A stretch of DNA of 64,000 nt from Channa striata (lineage: Eukaryota; Chordata; Actinopteri; Anabantiformes; Channidae): contig CM065179.1 in the NCBI GenBank assembly GCA_033026295.1, forward strand, positions 20,887,275 through 20,951,274. The letters are read 5' to 3'. The notes beneath the pieces were generated by a model. The model had not been told where the DNA came from and made no database searches. It was given only the letters and a program-made list of their open reading frames with translations. Shown piece by piece: positions 49,553-61,829 of this stretch (position 1 is the first letter of the stretch; every line of letters begins with the position of its first letter). Both the position numbers and the translations under genes were made by a program.

Positions 49553-52500
49553 TTTCATGCCACACAGTCATGGTTAAATGAATTATTCTGGCTAGTGTGT
49601 TTTGCAAAGTATTGTGGTTACAAATAAAAGAGAAACAGTTATTGTTATAGCATTTGCAGGACCTTTACTGAGGCTCTGCTGTTGACATTGCAGCCCCTCA
49701 GAGCTACAGCACCATACAGGGTTTCACTTTTATTACTCCAAGTCATATACACAGTTTTCCAGTTTCTCAGGTCCACTATAGCTAAAACCAATATTGTCTA
49801 TTACAGTAGTCAAGCAATACATTTAGATGATAATTTTAACTGTTTTACTGAAGTGTTCATTCAGCTGTAATTTTAGGAGATGTTGTTTATCGTTAAGTAA
49901 AATTTATTTCAAAGCAGACAAAGCCCCATCAGTTGAATGAACCTAAATTATTATAGTAAGAATATCTCTTCAAAAAATAATTTCAGTCATTTTCTAAATC
50001 AATCACATTTTCCACAATCACATATTTGTGTGTTATTGCTTGTCACTCTACAGCCTAAGTAAATTAGCTGTTTGTCAGTGTTGATGGACCTCCACTGTCA
50101 TCCAAAAACTGTTAAAAACTCATCACACAGACGTGCAGCTCCACTGGGTGACATATATTTTTTTCAACAAATTCAATCCAAACTGACGAGCGTCACCTTA
50201 ATCCCTCAATCCCACTGGCAAGGTCGTGCATGCACAGTTGAGCAGCCACAGTACATTGAAATGTCAGATGGGAGTCCATCAGATCAGGGATCATGATCTT
50301 TTGGCAAAGACCCAGGAGCGCAGTGTGTTTGATGTGTTGGTTATAGTTTTTGAACAAGAATGGAGATCGATGGCCCAGTCGAACAAGCTAATCCAGGCTG
50401 CTGACAGTCAGCCAACCGAACATAGGTCGAACAGAGTCAGCGTTGGTTTAGGCATCTGCATCGTGGTTGTGGACGATACCATTAATTTAGACACTGACCG
50501 AAAATAACATTACATCAGTAGCCACTAATTAGATTTATGACTTAATCTTTATCACTTTTTATTGCACTGACAGGGGTTATTATTCACCAGGTTGTTAGAT
50601 ACAAATCTTACTAAAGTCCAAGTGAAGGGCGTACAGTACAAGCTATTTTAGGCATGTAACAGGTGAGAGGAGCCGAATGTCATTCTCCTATCTTATCACT
50701 GCATCGCTTTAGTTCTTTATAGTTGGTAAGGAAGGTGTGGCCAGTGGTCGTTGGTTGGAAACTGTCCCCATAAAATAACCAAATAACACTTATTTAACTG
50801 TTGTTGTTTCTGGATCCAGTCCAGTCCTCTGGTTGAGGTTGAATATGGCAGGTGGCCACATCACCGCAGGTCCTTAACAGCCTCACAGAGGTGCCAGAGC
50901 TAAGGTGCACATCTGGAGACCCCGTGCAGTCATGTGTGTTTCTGGTTCAGCACGCACCCTCATTCACATCAAAAAGGATTCAGGGGTCGGTTGCGGTGCT
51001 TATAATCATGTAGGAACGTCTTTAAAATGTCAGTGCGTAGCTGGATTTTACTTATGGGACATTAAATTAGATGGTTATTATCAAACTTTTCAATGCACTA
51101 CTATGGTGACAAAGAGAATTGTGAAAACCCAGTGGTACTTACACCACTGTGTGCTTTTGCGACAGTTGTGCACATTCAATGAACATGTGGAGTCTGGGTT
51201 GAAACCACAGGATTCTGAGACATGGACACGTTAAATATTAGGTTTTCCTAAACAGGAATTTCCAATGGCTTCATGTAAATCAAATATTTCACAAGGTTCA
51301 GTAAGAGTTTACGACTTTCACTGGCAATGAATAGACTCTACTAGTTTGTAGTAACATTGGCCGAGTGTGTGTCAGCCGTGAACTGCTGCACAGTGCAACA
51401 ATCCAAGGTCACATTAATCAACCTGTTATCTTGTGTTAACTCGTGACAAATTTAAGGTGGCATTTTCCATTTACAGATCTGCACAGTATTGGGACCATTT
51501 CTGTCTAGAAATTCACAGTTAATTTTTTTTTGTAATTTTACAACGTTTTACTGTTGGATAATATATTTTATTTTATTTTATTTTTTATTATAAAACAACC
51601 TCAACATACAACGTTATCTATTTACATTTCGTCATTTTTGTTCACGGATTAAAATAAGCCTTCCAAATTTTATATGAAGTCCTTTTAAAGCACATCGTCA
51701 GAATTTTAACCATCAAACTATTTCTGCATAAACTACAGAAAACATTCACTGCATATTACCACACTACGCGTGATGCCGTGTGATTTTGTTTTGGTCATTG
51801 TCCCATTCAAAGAGAGAGGCAAAGACAGATGACATAAGGGACAGAGATAGAATGAGAAAGATGGAGAGCATTAGTCCATCCCCAAATTATACACAGACTT
51901 CACCATAAACTGAAGGAAGGCCACATGGTCTTGTTTACACTGTGAAACTCCTTATTTAACTAATGACAGCTCCATGAATACCAGGCAACATCACTCATTG
52001 CTAAAAACTGCGCATCATCACAACAGCCACACCGCGCTGTAAATAACTGTTAAGAACTGAGTAACACTGCCTACTCCTCATGTGTGTTGGCAACCATAGA
52101 AATAAAATCCCTCCGAGGATTTTGCCCATTATGTTATCTTTCTGAACACAGTAACAACAAGCTCACAACGTCTCTTTTATATCTCATCAACGTCTCAAGA
52201 TTTGTTTTCTTCTCGTTGGTGTCTCCCCATAGCGATGGCTAAAACTGATATTGTCTTGTGTTATGTATCGACCACAAGCACCTGCCCAGCCAAAGACTGA
52301 ATCAATAACTTCTGAAATTCCATTGTTCTGGCCTTGGACAAAAATGTGTGAGTGCCCTCCATGCTGTTGTTGCATGTCTTCTGTCTCCGGTGGAGCACTT
52401 ATCATCAACATGTCACTGATAGGGCCGGGAACACGGCTTAATGGCTGACCTATTAGAACACAGCTTCCGGCACATCTCCCAACACATCCATCACCAACGC

Positions 52501-52975
52501 TGTGGCGGATCCTTTATGCTCTTGAATGTGCACCCACCAGAGTCTTTGTTTATCAATTGCTACAGCTCTAAGCTTCAAAAGATAAATTACTGATTTATCA
52601 AACACCCGTGTTGAAACATTTTTATTGGACTAATACATTGTGTAAGAGAAGCTTCACTCTACTTTCTCAACAACCCGTCCCGGAAACGATGCAAAAAAGG
52701 CAGCAATTGAATCAACTGGATGAATATTAATTTATTGCTCGCCACCAGCCCAATAAGAAAAGTGAAAATATTATCAGCACTCTGATAACGTAGCACACTC
52801 GCATTCTGATCAGCACATCCATCCTTCCTGTCTGAAAATGAGTCACATGCCTCCCAAACAAAAATGTGTCACATGAATAGTCCTGCAACTCATCCACTAA
52901 ATGTATGCTGTTAAAATGCAGTAGTGTCTGGGGCTTTTACTGTGGCTATTGGATCACTGTGCTGGCCATTGTATG
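49553..52975. other. Intergenic spacer beyond the sel1l3 3' end
   Basis: No exon supported. A TTTTA-rich array lies at about 51565-51590. The block at 52720-52800 (ATTAATTTATTGCTC, ATTATCAGCACTCTGATAA) has the look of a conserved element or 3' UTR sequence of sel1l3, not testable here. Confidence 0.45.
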
Positions 52976-53479
52976 TCATAGGAGATGATAGAGGAGTGTG
53001 GTCCAGAGCGCACACAGGCACACGCCCGACAGTGTCACGGCCAAATCGCTGGTCCGCCGGAGCCAATGGTCCCTATTCAGTGTGATAAGCCGTAGAGTCC
53101 CTGCCACTGTGTAGGTTCCTCCAACAATGCCATCTTGCTCTCTATTCAAGTTGGCTGCATCTTGGCTGACAGATGACGTCCTTGCTTGAAGATGATGTCC
53201 TCGACGAATGGGAGCCTTTTGTTCTGTTAATTTGCAGATGAGGAGGATGAAAGGAGGTGAGGACTCTTTTTTTTTCACAGCAAAACAAACATGATTAGTC
53301 AGAGCAAGTGGGGAGAAAGCAATGCGTGGGGAAACTGCTCCATCTTGTGGTAACCACATGCAGGTTGGCGCAATCGTGAAAAGCACAATTACTTACTCAG
53401 ACAGCTCTGCAATGGCACAACAACGAGGAGAACACAGACGGAAAGAAGAGATGCATATGTCTGTGGAGAAATAGGAAGA

Positions 53480-53610
53480 ACGATTTAAATAAATGATCGC
53501 ATTTCCTCTCTTAAAATAGCAGCCTATAGTGGCTTTAATGCCTCATTCATTATGAATGTCCGATTTGCATATTTACATATTTCAATAATTCAAGGCAGAT
53601 CAAATTATCA
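53480..53610. other. AT-rich block with octamer and TCF/LEF-like words in the last sel1l3 intron
   Basis: Holds ATTTGCATATTTACATATTT (octamer-like) at 53563-53582 and AGATCAAATTATCAAAGG (TCF/LEF-like AGATCAAA) at 53598-53615. It is in the intron before the terminal exon. It could be a conserved enhancer, perhaps of neighbouring rbpj-side genes; this is inference only. Confidence 0.3.
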
Positions 53611-56600
53611 AAGGAGAAGGATAATGGACTGTAGGAGTCCAGCTTGCGGTTTGTTGATTTCTTCTTCTTACAACGTACAGTACGAGTTTATTGCCTTATG
53701 CTTACCAAGAGGAGCTGTGCACCGTTCTGAGTCATTCTCCTCAAGGCTTTTCCCATCTGGAGTCCAAGCAGAGCTAAAGAACAGGGTGTTACTGCGTTTT
53801 TATTCTCAGCCTCTACACAGCTTAGGACAAGAAACAACCAAAAATTGCATTAGGCACGATGATGGTATAATCAAGTTTAGTATTATTAATAAAATAAAAG
53901 TAGAATCATGTCATTGTAATTTTACCAATAATAACAATGAAACGTAAAATCGCGGTCAGATGTGTGGCCTCCACAATAGATGTTTACATTGGTAACAGCA
54001 TACGCTGTGTATTGTAATCACTATGACTGTTGCATATGCCCAAATATTGCTTTGGCAGGTATGAATTGGAGATGCACCTTTTCAAAATCTTCCCCCCCAC
54101 GACGTTCCTCCCTTCATGACGCGAGACATTAAACAAGCCGTGGACGTTCGATGGAAGAGCGTGCCCTTGTTGTAGTAAAACTACCAAGTTGTACATTCCC
54201 TGTGAGCCAGTGTGAATATAAATAAATCAATAAAACCATAACATGTGGCTGATGGGCTATTCACAGTCAAAGTCTCCAAATAATAACACTGTATAATTCT
54301 GTTTGTTGTTTTTATTGCAGTGGGCCTGAGTCCGTGGAATTTTAATTAAGTTTATCATAGGGTGATGAGATTACAGCCAAGTAAATCTGTCACCTGAGGG
54401 CTTCCGGCTAGAGCTGCTCTGCTATACATTGATACGGCCTGACCAACCAAGGATAATGAGTTTTCTTGCGTGCTGGCGGAATAGTAGTAGTCTCCCATTT
54501 TCAGCAGAGCTATAAAAAAAGATAAATACTTGCTGTTTATCGACCGGATTGACAGGGACAGGAAGAGGTTAAAGTGAAATAAAATGAGAGGAACTCGCCG
54601 GACGGATGAGGATCAAAGTGTAATACAGAGTAGTTATGATATCTCCACTGACAATCATAACTGAGATTCAGATCCTGCATTGGGGGAAATGAGTGTGGGG
54701 TGAGGAAGAACAGAGCAGTGATAAAGGTTATGTTATCAAGCACTGCTAATTTCTTGCTTTACAGCCCCAATCATGAGACATCGATCTGACCAGGCGGTGC
54801 TTTGTGTGTGCAGAGACACAAAAGATTAAAGGCAGAGAAACAACACATACCTCGCACAGGTGAGCAACATTGCTCTGGGCCAACCCCAGACCAGTTTCAG
54901 CTGCCAAAAAATATTTCACAAATGCTTCCTGCCTGTTGGCAACACGATAAAACACGTGCGAAGACGGGGGAGACAAATAGTGAAGACCAGAGAAAATGAT
55001 GAAATGAGGACAACTGAAAAGAAATTGAAACGAATGTTCCTACCAAGAGCCCTTGAGGTAGGCCCGGAGAGCCTCTCTGATCATAAATCCAAGGTGTCCG
55101 TTCCGTTCGCACACCTTTTTTAGCATTCTGCGCAGAGGGTAAAGGATTGCTGATGAATTATGAAATATAATTTACTCCACATAAACGGACAATATTTTAA
55201 CATGAACTAAAAATAGTTTCTGATTTGTTGAGGTCATTCTAAAAAAAGCTTCCACGGCTGCAGCGGGAGCTTGTTTAAATTCATAAGACAACAGAACAAC
55301 ACTGGTAGACAGACTGTGGCGACAGTGGCTTGTATTTTTAGATATGCAAATACTAGGTTCTGACCTTGAATTAGCCACTGTCATTGAAATGAGATGCCAC
55401 TAAGCTGCAGGGTACAGTGCAACAGCCCATAACAAAGCTTTCTTCACCGAGCTAATGAAAGCCTCTTACATCACAGCCATCTCCACATCCTGAGACACCC
55501 CTTCCAGGCTTCCCGTCGAAAGGTACCGAGCGGCCCCTGCCGATGCGGTGACATGACCGAAGCGAGACGGCAGCCGCCTGTGGATCACGCGGGCACATAC
55601 ATCAGCTCGCCGATCGCATCGGGAGTGACAAAAGCACATTGTGACGGGACATGGGACTCAAACCTCATTCTTTCTTGGGCTTTTCGGGTTGTTCCCATTG
55701 AGATGATAAATTCCCAGGTTAAACATGCCATCACAACTCCCGTTTAGTGCAGCTTGCTCAAAGTATTTCACTGCATTTTTGTGGTCATTGAGTATATTCC
55801 CGTGGTACCAGCCCAAGCCATTCAAGGCATTAATTGAGCCCTAAAGCAGGGAAACAGACACTGCTGTAGATGGTGAAGGCACAAACTTTAAACACACAGA
55901 TTGATTACTATACACACGCACCATGTCTGCAGCTTTCTTTAGCAGCTGAAAACCTCGGGCCTGGTTTTTCCTCACTCCCTGGCCCTGAAGGAATCAGCAT
56001 CAATCAAGGAATCAATAACCGTCAAAACACACAGGCACAAGCACAAAAACACACACACACAGTCAAACTAACCAGTGTTCAATCCGACTGTAAAACAGGT
56101 TGAGCTTTTTCAACGTTACAGCACCTTCATCAGTAGGATGGCGAAGTCGTACGCTGCTGAGGGATCCTTCATTTGCATAGCACTCCTCTCAAACCACTTC
56201 ACTGCACTCGCTATGTCTTTTGAGACTCCATTTTGTCCCCAGTAAAGCATTGTTCCCAGGCGTTTCTAAAGATAACAGTTGTTAAGTTTTTATTAGCCTT
56301 AAAATTGACTGGGTCTGCCTACTGAACACAAAGGAGAAATAAAAATAGGATTTAACGAGGGTTTTTATGCATCTCCCTGATAGAAACGTGGTACATCTTC
56401 ACAAAAAGCCAAAAGTTTGTATATCACACGTACCTGAGCTTGTAAGTCTCCTCTCTCTGCTTGCAGTTTAAGATACTGAAAGATGTCACCTGTCTCATCT
56501 GTCAGCCTGTTTAAATCCTCTGGGTTGCTCAGATAAATGTCTTCAGGTGTGTATTGCTTGAGAAAAGCAGTGACATTATTATTGTAAACTGTCAGTACTC

Positions 56601-58189
56601 GCCTACTACAACTACTAGCAGTATATTCTATTTTGGATTACTATTCCCTTTAAAAATGTATTTCTCAATAACCTCAAATATAAAAGACTCAACATGCAAC
56701 AATTGCAGTTTGCATTAGATAATACAGATAATAAACAGATTCATCAGGACTGTGTGGGTTTGGTGTGATTGACAGCGCCTCCAGTCATCACACTGTGACT
56801 CAAATATAAATCCTCGTCGGCGCTCAGAAGTACGTGACATCACATTGTTGCAACTGTGCCCCACCCACCTCCAACAAGCCAGAAGAGCTCAGACAAAACA
56901 GTCCAAACAGCACAGACAGGATCACTCATGTGAAATAACCAAATCGTTGGCAGAACATTTTGTGGTCATGCAGAACAGCTGACTAAGACAATGGGTTTTC
57001 AGGGCCTTTTATTCTGATTGGATTAAGATAGATTGTTGTACTGTCATCTGCTCCAGGCCTCAGAATAAACTTGACCGCAGTTGTTTCTTCTGTACATTGG
57101 CAGCAAGGTCTGTCGTTGTTGTTTTCAGGAAGCCTTTATTCATTAGATGCAACTTATTCAAATATTCCAAGTCAGTCTGAAGTAGCTCCTTATCTTTTCG
57201 AGTGCTCTCCCTCAGGATGGCTACTTCATTCACAATTTAAATTAACATGTGAGGCTCACCTATTCTCCGTATGCAACTCTAATCCAACTGACTGGACCAG
57301 CAAACACACCATTCATCATATTTTAGAGACAATACCTTTTCTATCACTGTATGCAGGCACAAACAGGTTCTGACTAATCTTAACAAAATCCAACTATCTG
57401 CCCATTTCAATCTCACTAACATGCGACATGCATTTTATTAGTTTAATTGCAGAGCAAATAAATAAATAAAATTGCAGTTTTACTAATCTAAGCTGACTGA
57501 CTCCAGCATTTTATGCACCTGGCAGATATCCAGCTCTTGTCCAAAGAGCAAATAAGAGCATCTCTTTATATGTCAGCTATTCCTTCATAAGTACAATTGT
57601 AATTGGGTTTTATTACACTGTCTAAACTCATAATCAGACCTCACTGCCACTGTTAACCATTTATTATTTATTTTTGCCTCCTCCACTTTTTCTGCTAAGA
57701 CCTGTACTAATGGTTTAATGAAACTAATATAACTCTGAACAAAACTAAGTCTGACCATGAGGCTGCGTATTGGCATAGCAGTGCTTAGAGCTAAATGTTA
57801 ACGTGGACCTGGCAACATGCCCACAATGTTAACGTGGTATTACTGAACAGATCACTGTCTTAGTTTATCATGTGAGATTGGTCATTTGCTAAAACGTGAT
57901 TCTCGGTCAGCTATAGCACGAGCTCAATTTTACGACATAGCCTTCAGTGAATTGGTACCACACTTTAAAAGTGTAATATCTTTATTTATACTGCCGATAG
58001 TTGGGTAGCACATAAAATCTGAGTGCCAGGAAGAGGCAGAAGCTTTTGCAGGTGTTGGACATAATAGTAGATTTTTTAGAGGCAGGAAATACCCGTAAGC
58101 CGAATTTTAGAAAATACAGACAGGAGACAACTTAAAGGCAAAACCTGAATAAACGAGTGGAGAATAATCACAAGTGCAAGTGCTTCTAC

Positions 58190-58400
58190 ACAGGTGCACT
58201 GGATGGTAGCACTGAGCAAATAAACCCACATTAAATCATATGCTGTGGCCATGTGCAGCCACCAGATCTCAACCTACCTGAACTCCTATTTGGAGATATC
58301 TCACCAGCATGTTAGACAGCACCCTCCACCACCCTCATCAAAACGTGCAACCACATTTTACTGCATGTTGTTATTTCCTTAAATTATCACCTGTCTGTAT
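58190..58400 (+). pseudogene. Tc1/mariner transposase 3' fragment in a sel1l3 intron
   Basis: The words 'catatgctgtggcca...gccaccagatctcaacctacctgaactcctatttggagat' followed by 'gttagacagcaccctccaccaccctcatcaaaac' correspond to the Tc1-type block around 'PPDLNPIEHLWEIL..RVRQ.SPPPSSK' (third acidic residue of the DDE triad). Frame and catalytic context are lost, and the part before 'tatcacctgtctgtatgtg' (58383-58402) is deleted. Orientation is opposite to sel1l3. It sits in the intron between exons 58454 and 56556. Confidence 0.65.
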
Positions 58401-61400
58401 GTGCTCATTCATTTTTGGTCATCAAAATGTCAAAACATTTCCAGTAAACATACCTTTTTGCTGTGTATCCTGGAGGTATCGATGCTAGTCTGTGCCCCAG
58501 CGTTGGCATAGTAACTATAAGCCATGTCCAGGTCTTTAGGAAACCCATCAATTCCTTGAGTGTGTTTGTAGCCTGCATGCATCAGGGCGAAGGATCATCG
58601 CCCAGTGTACCAATCAGACTATACACGTGGCCCTAAAACACAAATGGAAAGGTGTTTATTGGAGACAACTGTAGAAGTGATATTATATGCGATAAATGAA
58701 CGATCAACATGCACCTGACTCTACCTGTTGTAGAGTTGAGGATCCAAGGTTGGAGAGGAAGATAGAAGCCAACAACAGAGATGCTTTGTGATTTCCAAAG
58801 CAGGAGGATACTTGTAGTAGTGAAGTTGATTTGGATGTGATTTTAATTTGTGCTGCAACTGCCTCCTCAAATAAAACGGTCCTGAGGCTTTTCCTGCTAA
58901 AATATCCAGAAGAAATGAATAGCGGGGCGAGTTTATGACACGTGCTCCATTCGAACACAACGGTAATGCTGTGAATGGGATAAACAATTGAAACACCTGC
59001 TCCAGCTCCCTCCACTTTAGTTTGCAAGAATTGGAAAAAATGTGCTGCATTTAAGTTGTGTTTCCCTGGTCCACGTTTGTGTGCAGAGTCTCTCTTCAGT
59101 CTGACCCCACAGTCTTACAGAGTGAGGAGTACACACACCTGAAATAAAACATAAAGAATGTAACTGTCAACAGCGGTCTACCATTTCTTCATTGTTTCGC
59201 AGGTGTTGACTCCTTTGGGATAAGATCCATATTAGCTTCAAGGCTGCAGAATGTTTGTAACACTGATTTTTAGAACTTGTCAAAATAATGTTTCACCTTT
59301 CTTGATGGGTGATGGGAGGTGACTCTCAGCTGCCTCTTGTAGAAAAGCTTTCGTAAATGTCTTTATTCATCCTGACGCTCTTGATGAGCTCTATCCAGTT
59401 CTTGCAATGTTGATTTGGGGTGAAGTTTTTTTGTTATCTGTGAATAATGAATGAATCAATTCAACATTGGCATTAACAGCACAGAAAGCATTAAGTTATA
59501 TTTGACTTGGAATTAGAGAGTAAGACATTTACTTCTTTGGTTCCAAAACGATAGTATTTGATTGGCCCAAAGTACCCGTGGATGCCTGACATGTATTTGC
59601 TTCCTCCAATCCCAAAGTATCCATCCGTGTCATCATAATGGATACTGTGCCGAGATCTGCGAGATATTTAATGCCGCTCAAACCAGCCATCATAATCACG
59701 TTTTCCTATTGCAGTTACTGGTCTAAAAAGTGCTTTGGGCAATGTTTGTTTTTCACTCATTACGCAAAAACTAACATTGAGCATCTTTTAAAAAAATAAC
59801 AACAATATTCATATCTTACTCATATACATGTCTGTGGGTTTTATCATCCCATGTTGCATCCAGCAGCACCTGAAAGTCAGACATACCGCAATAATGCATG
59901 AGTTTTCCACACACAGGAAAAAAACAAACTACTCACCCATGAACAACTCCAAATTGCAGCACACCCGGCAATTGCCTAGAGTTTCCCAGCTGGAAAGGAA
60001 CCATCTTTCAGGATCTTACACGTGTTCCAAAAGGAAACCCAACACTGCAACCCACAACATCAAACCAAGCTCAGAGGAGGGAGATGCCTGCAAGATGTAG
60101 CCCAAAGCTGTATTATAATTTCTGTTCTTTATCACATGCTGAGGTTTCATACCTTTGAGTCCTGTATGTAACAGTCTAATCTAATCCATTTCCACCGGGG
60201 CAACACAACACGCGCTCTGAAAGCTTCATCTTCTCCGCTTGTCACACGTGCCTGAGTTATGACGTTCCCTACACAGGAGATATGACCGCCGTATATTTCA
60301 CCACAGTACATCCAAAGCTCTTTATTAATACATAACACAGTCTGTTTCCACAGCTTCACAAAGCACACATCATCACTCATAATCATCTCACGGTACCTCA
60401 GTCTAATGACTTTAAACTGCTATCAGGTGTACACACAAGCTGCTGCGACCCACCTGTGTCTGAAAGCTGCATCAGAACAGAGTTGTATGACATGTTCCTA
60501 TCCACATGATAGACGATCCCGCGCAACCTTGTGTGGCACCAACTCACAGCAGGTAGATCCACCCGGATAAAGTGACGCTAGAAAGGAAGCCACAAAATGA
60601 GATTTGGCAAATCATTTCTTAGGCTGCTGAAGCGTGGAGGTAATTTTAAAATGCCACGCTATCTTCTAAAAACAACTGACCTCGCTGACTGCCACTGAGT
60701 GTAAATAAGCAGCTTACAAGCTCTGGTGAAGAGGCTTCGTGAAGAGTCATTTGTAATGACTGAAATAAACATAAAACTGAAAGCAGTAGAGTGTGTCTTA
60801 CTGTAACAGCTGCCATGAGTGAAAGGGAAACAACCACTGATGTGTAACTCATCAATCTGCTGATATCAACACAAGCCTGACATGATGTACCACATTTGGT
60901 GCTATACATCTTTATAAATTTTGACATCCAACAATTCTGCTATTCTACTATTTGATACGGCATTTGGAGAGCCCTGCAGGAGACTGTCTCATGCTGTGTA
61001 GATGCACTTCACAGAGGCTGAGCTCCAACTGAAACAAACTAAATGAAAAGTCTGTGTGCAGCGTAAAGTCCAACCTGGGCTGCGTCACAGCATGGAGACG
61101 GGCGCGCTCCAAGGTTCCGTCTTTAAAAGGCTGGAACCTGCGGACCACTCCAAAGCACTCGCCGGTGCTCGCCAGAGGGAACTTGAGCATATCGATTATA
61201 TCTATGGACAAGTAGAACAGCAAGACTTACATACACAAACAATTTTCTTGGTTTCCATTAAAGGTTTTAGTATTTAAGGTGGGACTCGAACAATACGAGA
61301 AAATGACATTAAGGGTCTGACCTGACTCAAATGGACACTGATGGATTGTGTTTCTGGTGATCTGCCACATCAGTTGAGCAGACCATGAAGGGCACTCGGT

Positions 61401-61829
61401 GGGAGGTTTAGTTGGACGCTCTGAGAGTGGCATTATCTGTAGCACTTTCTGAATCCCGAAAATAGAACCATGGTATGTCCTGGGTTCACTGCCATTTTTA
61501 AGATGGGCTAGCCAAGCACGAACCGTCGCATTCTTGGCCTCCAAAACGTTCCTGTTGAAAAAGTTGTGTCGATATAAAATGGATGGAGGCAATCTGAGCA
61601 GCACCTGGTGGATCCTGTAGAGTCGGTGCGTGCTGCTGATCCATTTCCTCCTGAAGACCACTAAATCTGTCTGCCTTAGCATGGATACCGCCACCTCCAC
61701 TGCAAGCTGACATGGCCTGGAGCACTGATATCGCACACGGACGAGTGAGCCATCTACCAATTTGTCAGGGGCTGAGTCAAACCTTATGAAATTTTCAGGT
61801 AGGCTGTCAGCGCTTTGGGTTGAAATAAC

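Larger units (their letters stand above)
52976..61829 (-). pseudogene. sel1l3: sel1l3 (Sel1-repeat protein 3), 19 exons recognised, multiply disrupted
   Basis: Matches SEL1L3 over nearly its whole length: an N-terminal extracellular region, a laminin-G-like middle, Sel1-like TPR repeats, and a C-terminal membrane helix (SDLAVTLSGVCLCALWTTLL). Exons, 5' to 3': 61829-61322, 61201-61075, 60577-60454, 60268-60153, 59722-59533, 59437-59297, 59138-58725, 58632-58454, 56556-56434, 56265-56125, 55984-55922, 55840-55664, 55577-55470, 55127-55044, 54932-54851, 54674-54599, 54509-54394, 54199-54078, 53072-52976. Disruptions: -1 nt near 60546; +1 near 59719; TAA at 59670-59668; -1 near 59366; +1 at 59040-59035; -1 near 58593; a frame-changing deletion near 55568. 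The exon ending at 54599 has a GC donor. Not found: the signal-peptide exon, probably beyond 61829, and the exon between 54078 and 53072. Identity is secure. Pseudogene status would be overturned if the indels prove to be assembly errors. Confidence 0.85.

Noticed and set aside
52976..53386. 136-codon minus-strand frame as a complete small protein
   Set aside because: Only the last 97 nt (53072-52976) behave as an exon (acceptor, sel1l3-type membrane helix, stop). The upstream part is intronic or an unresolved exon.
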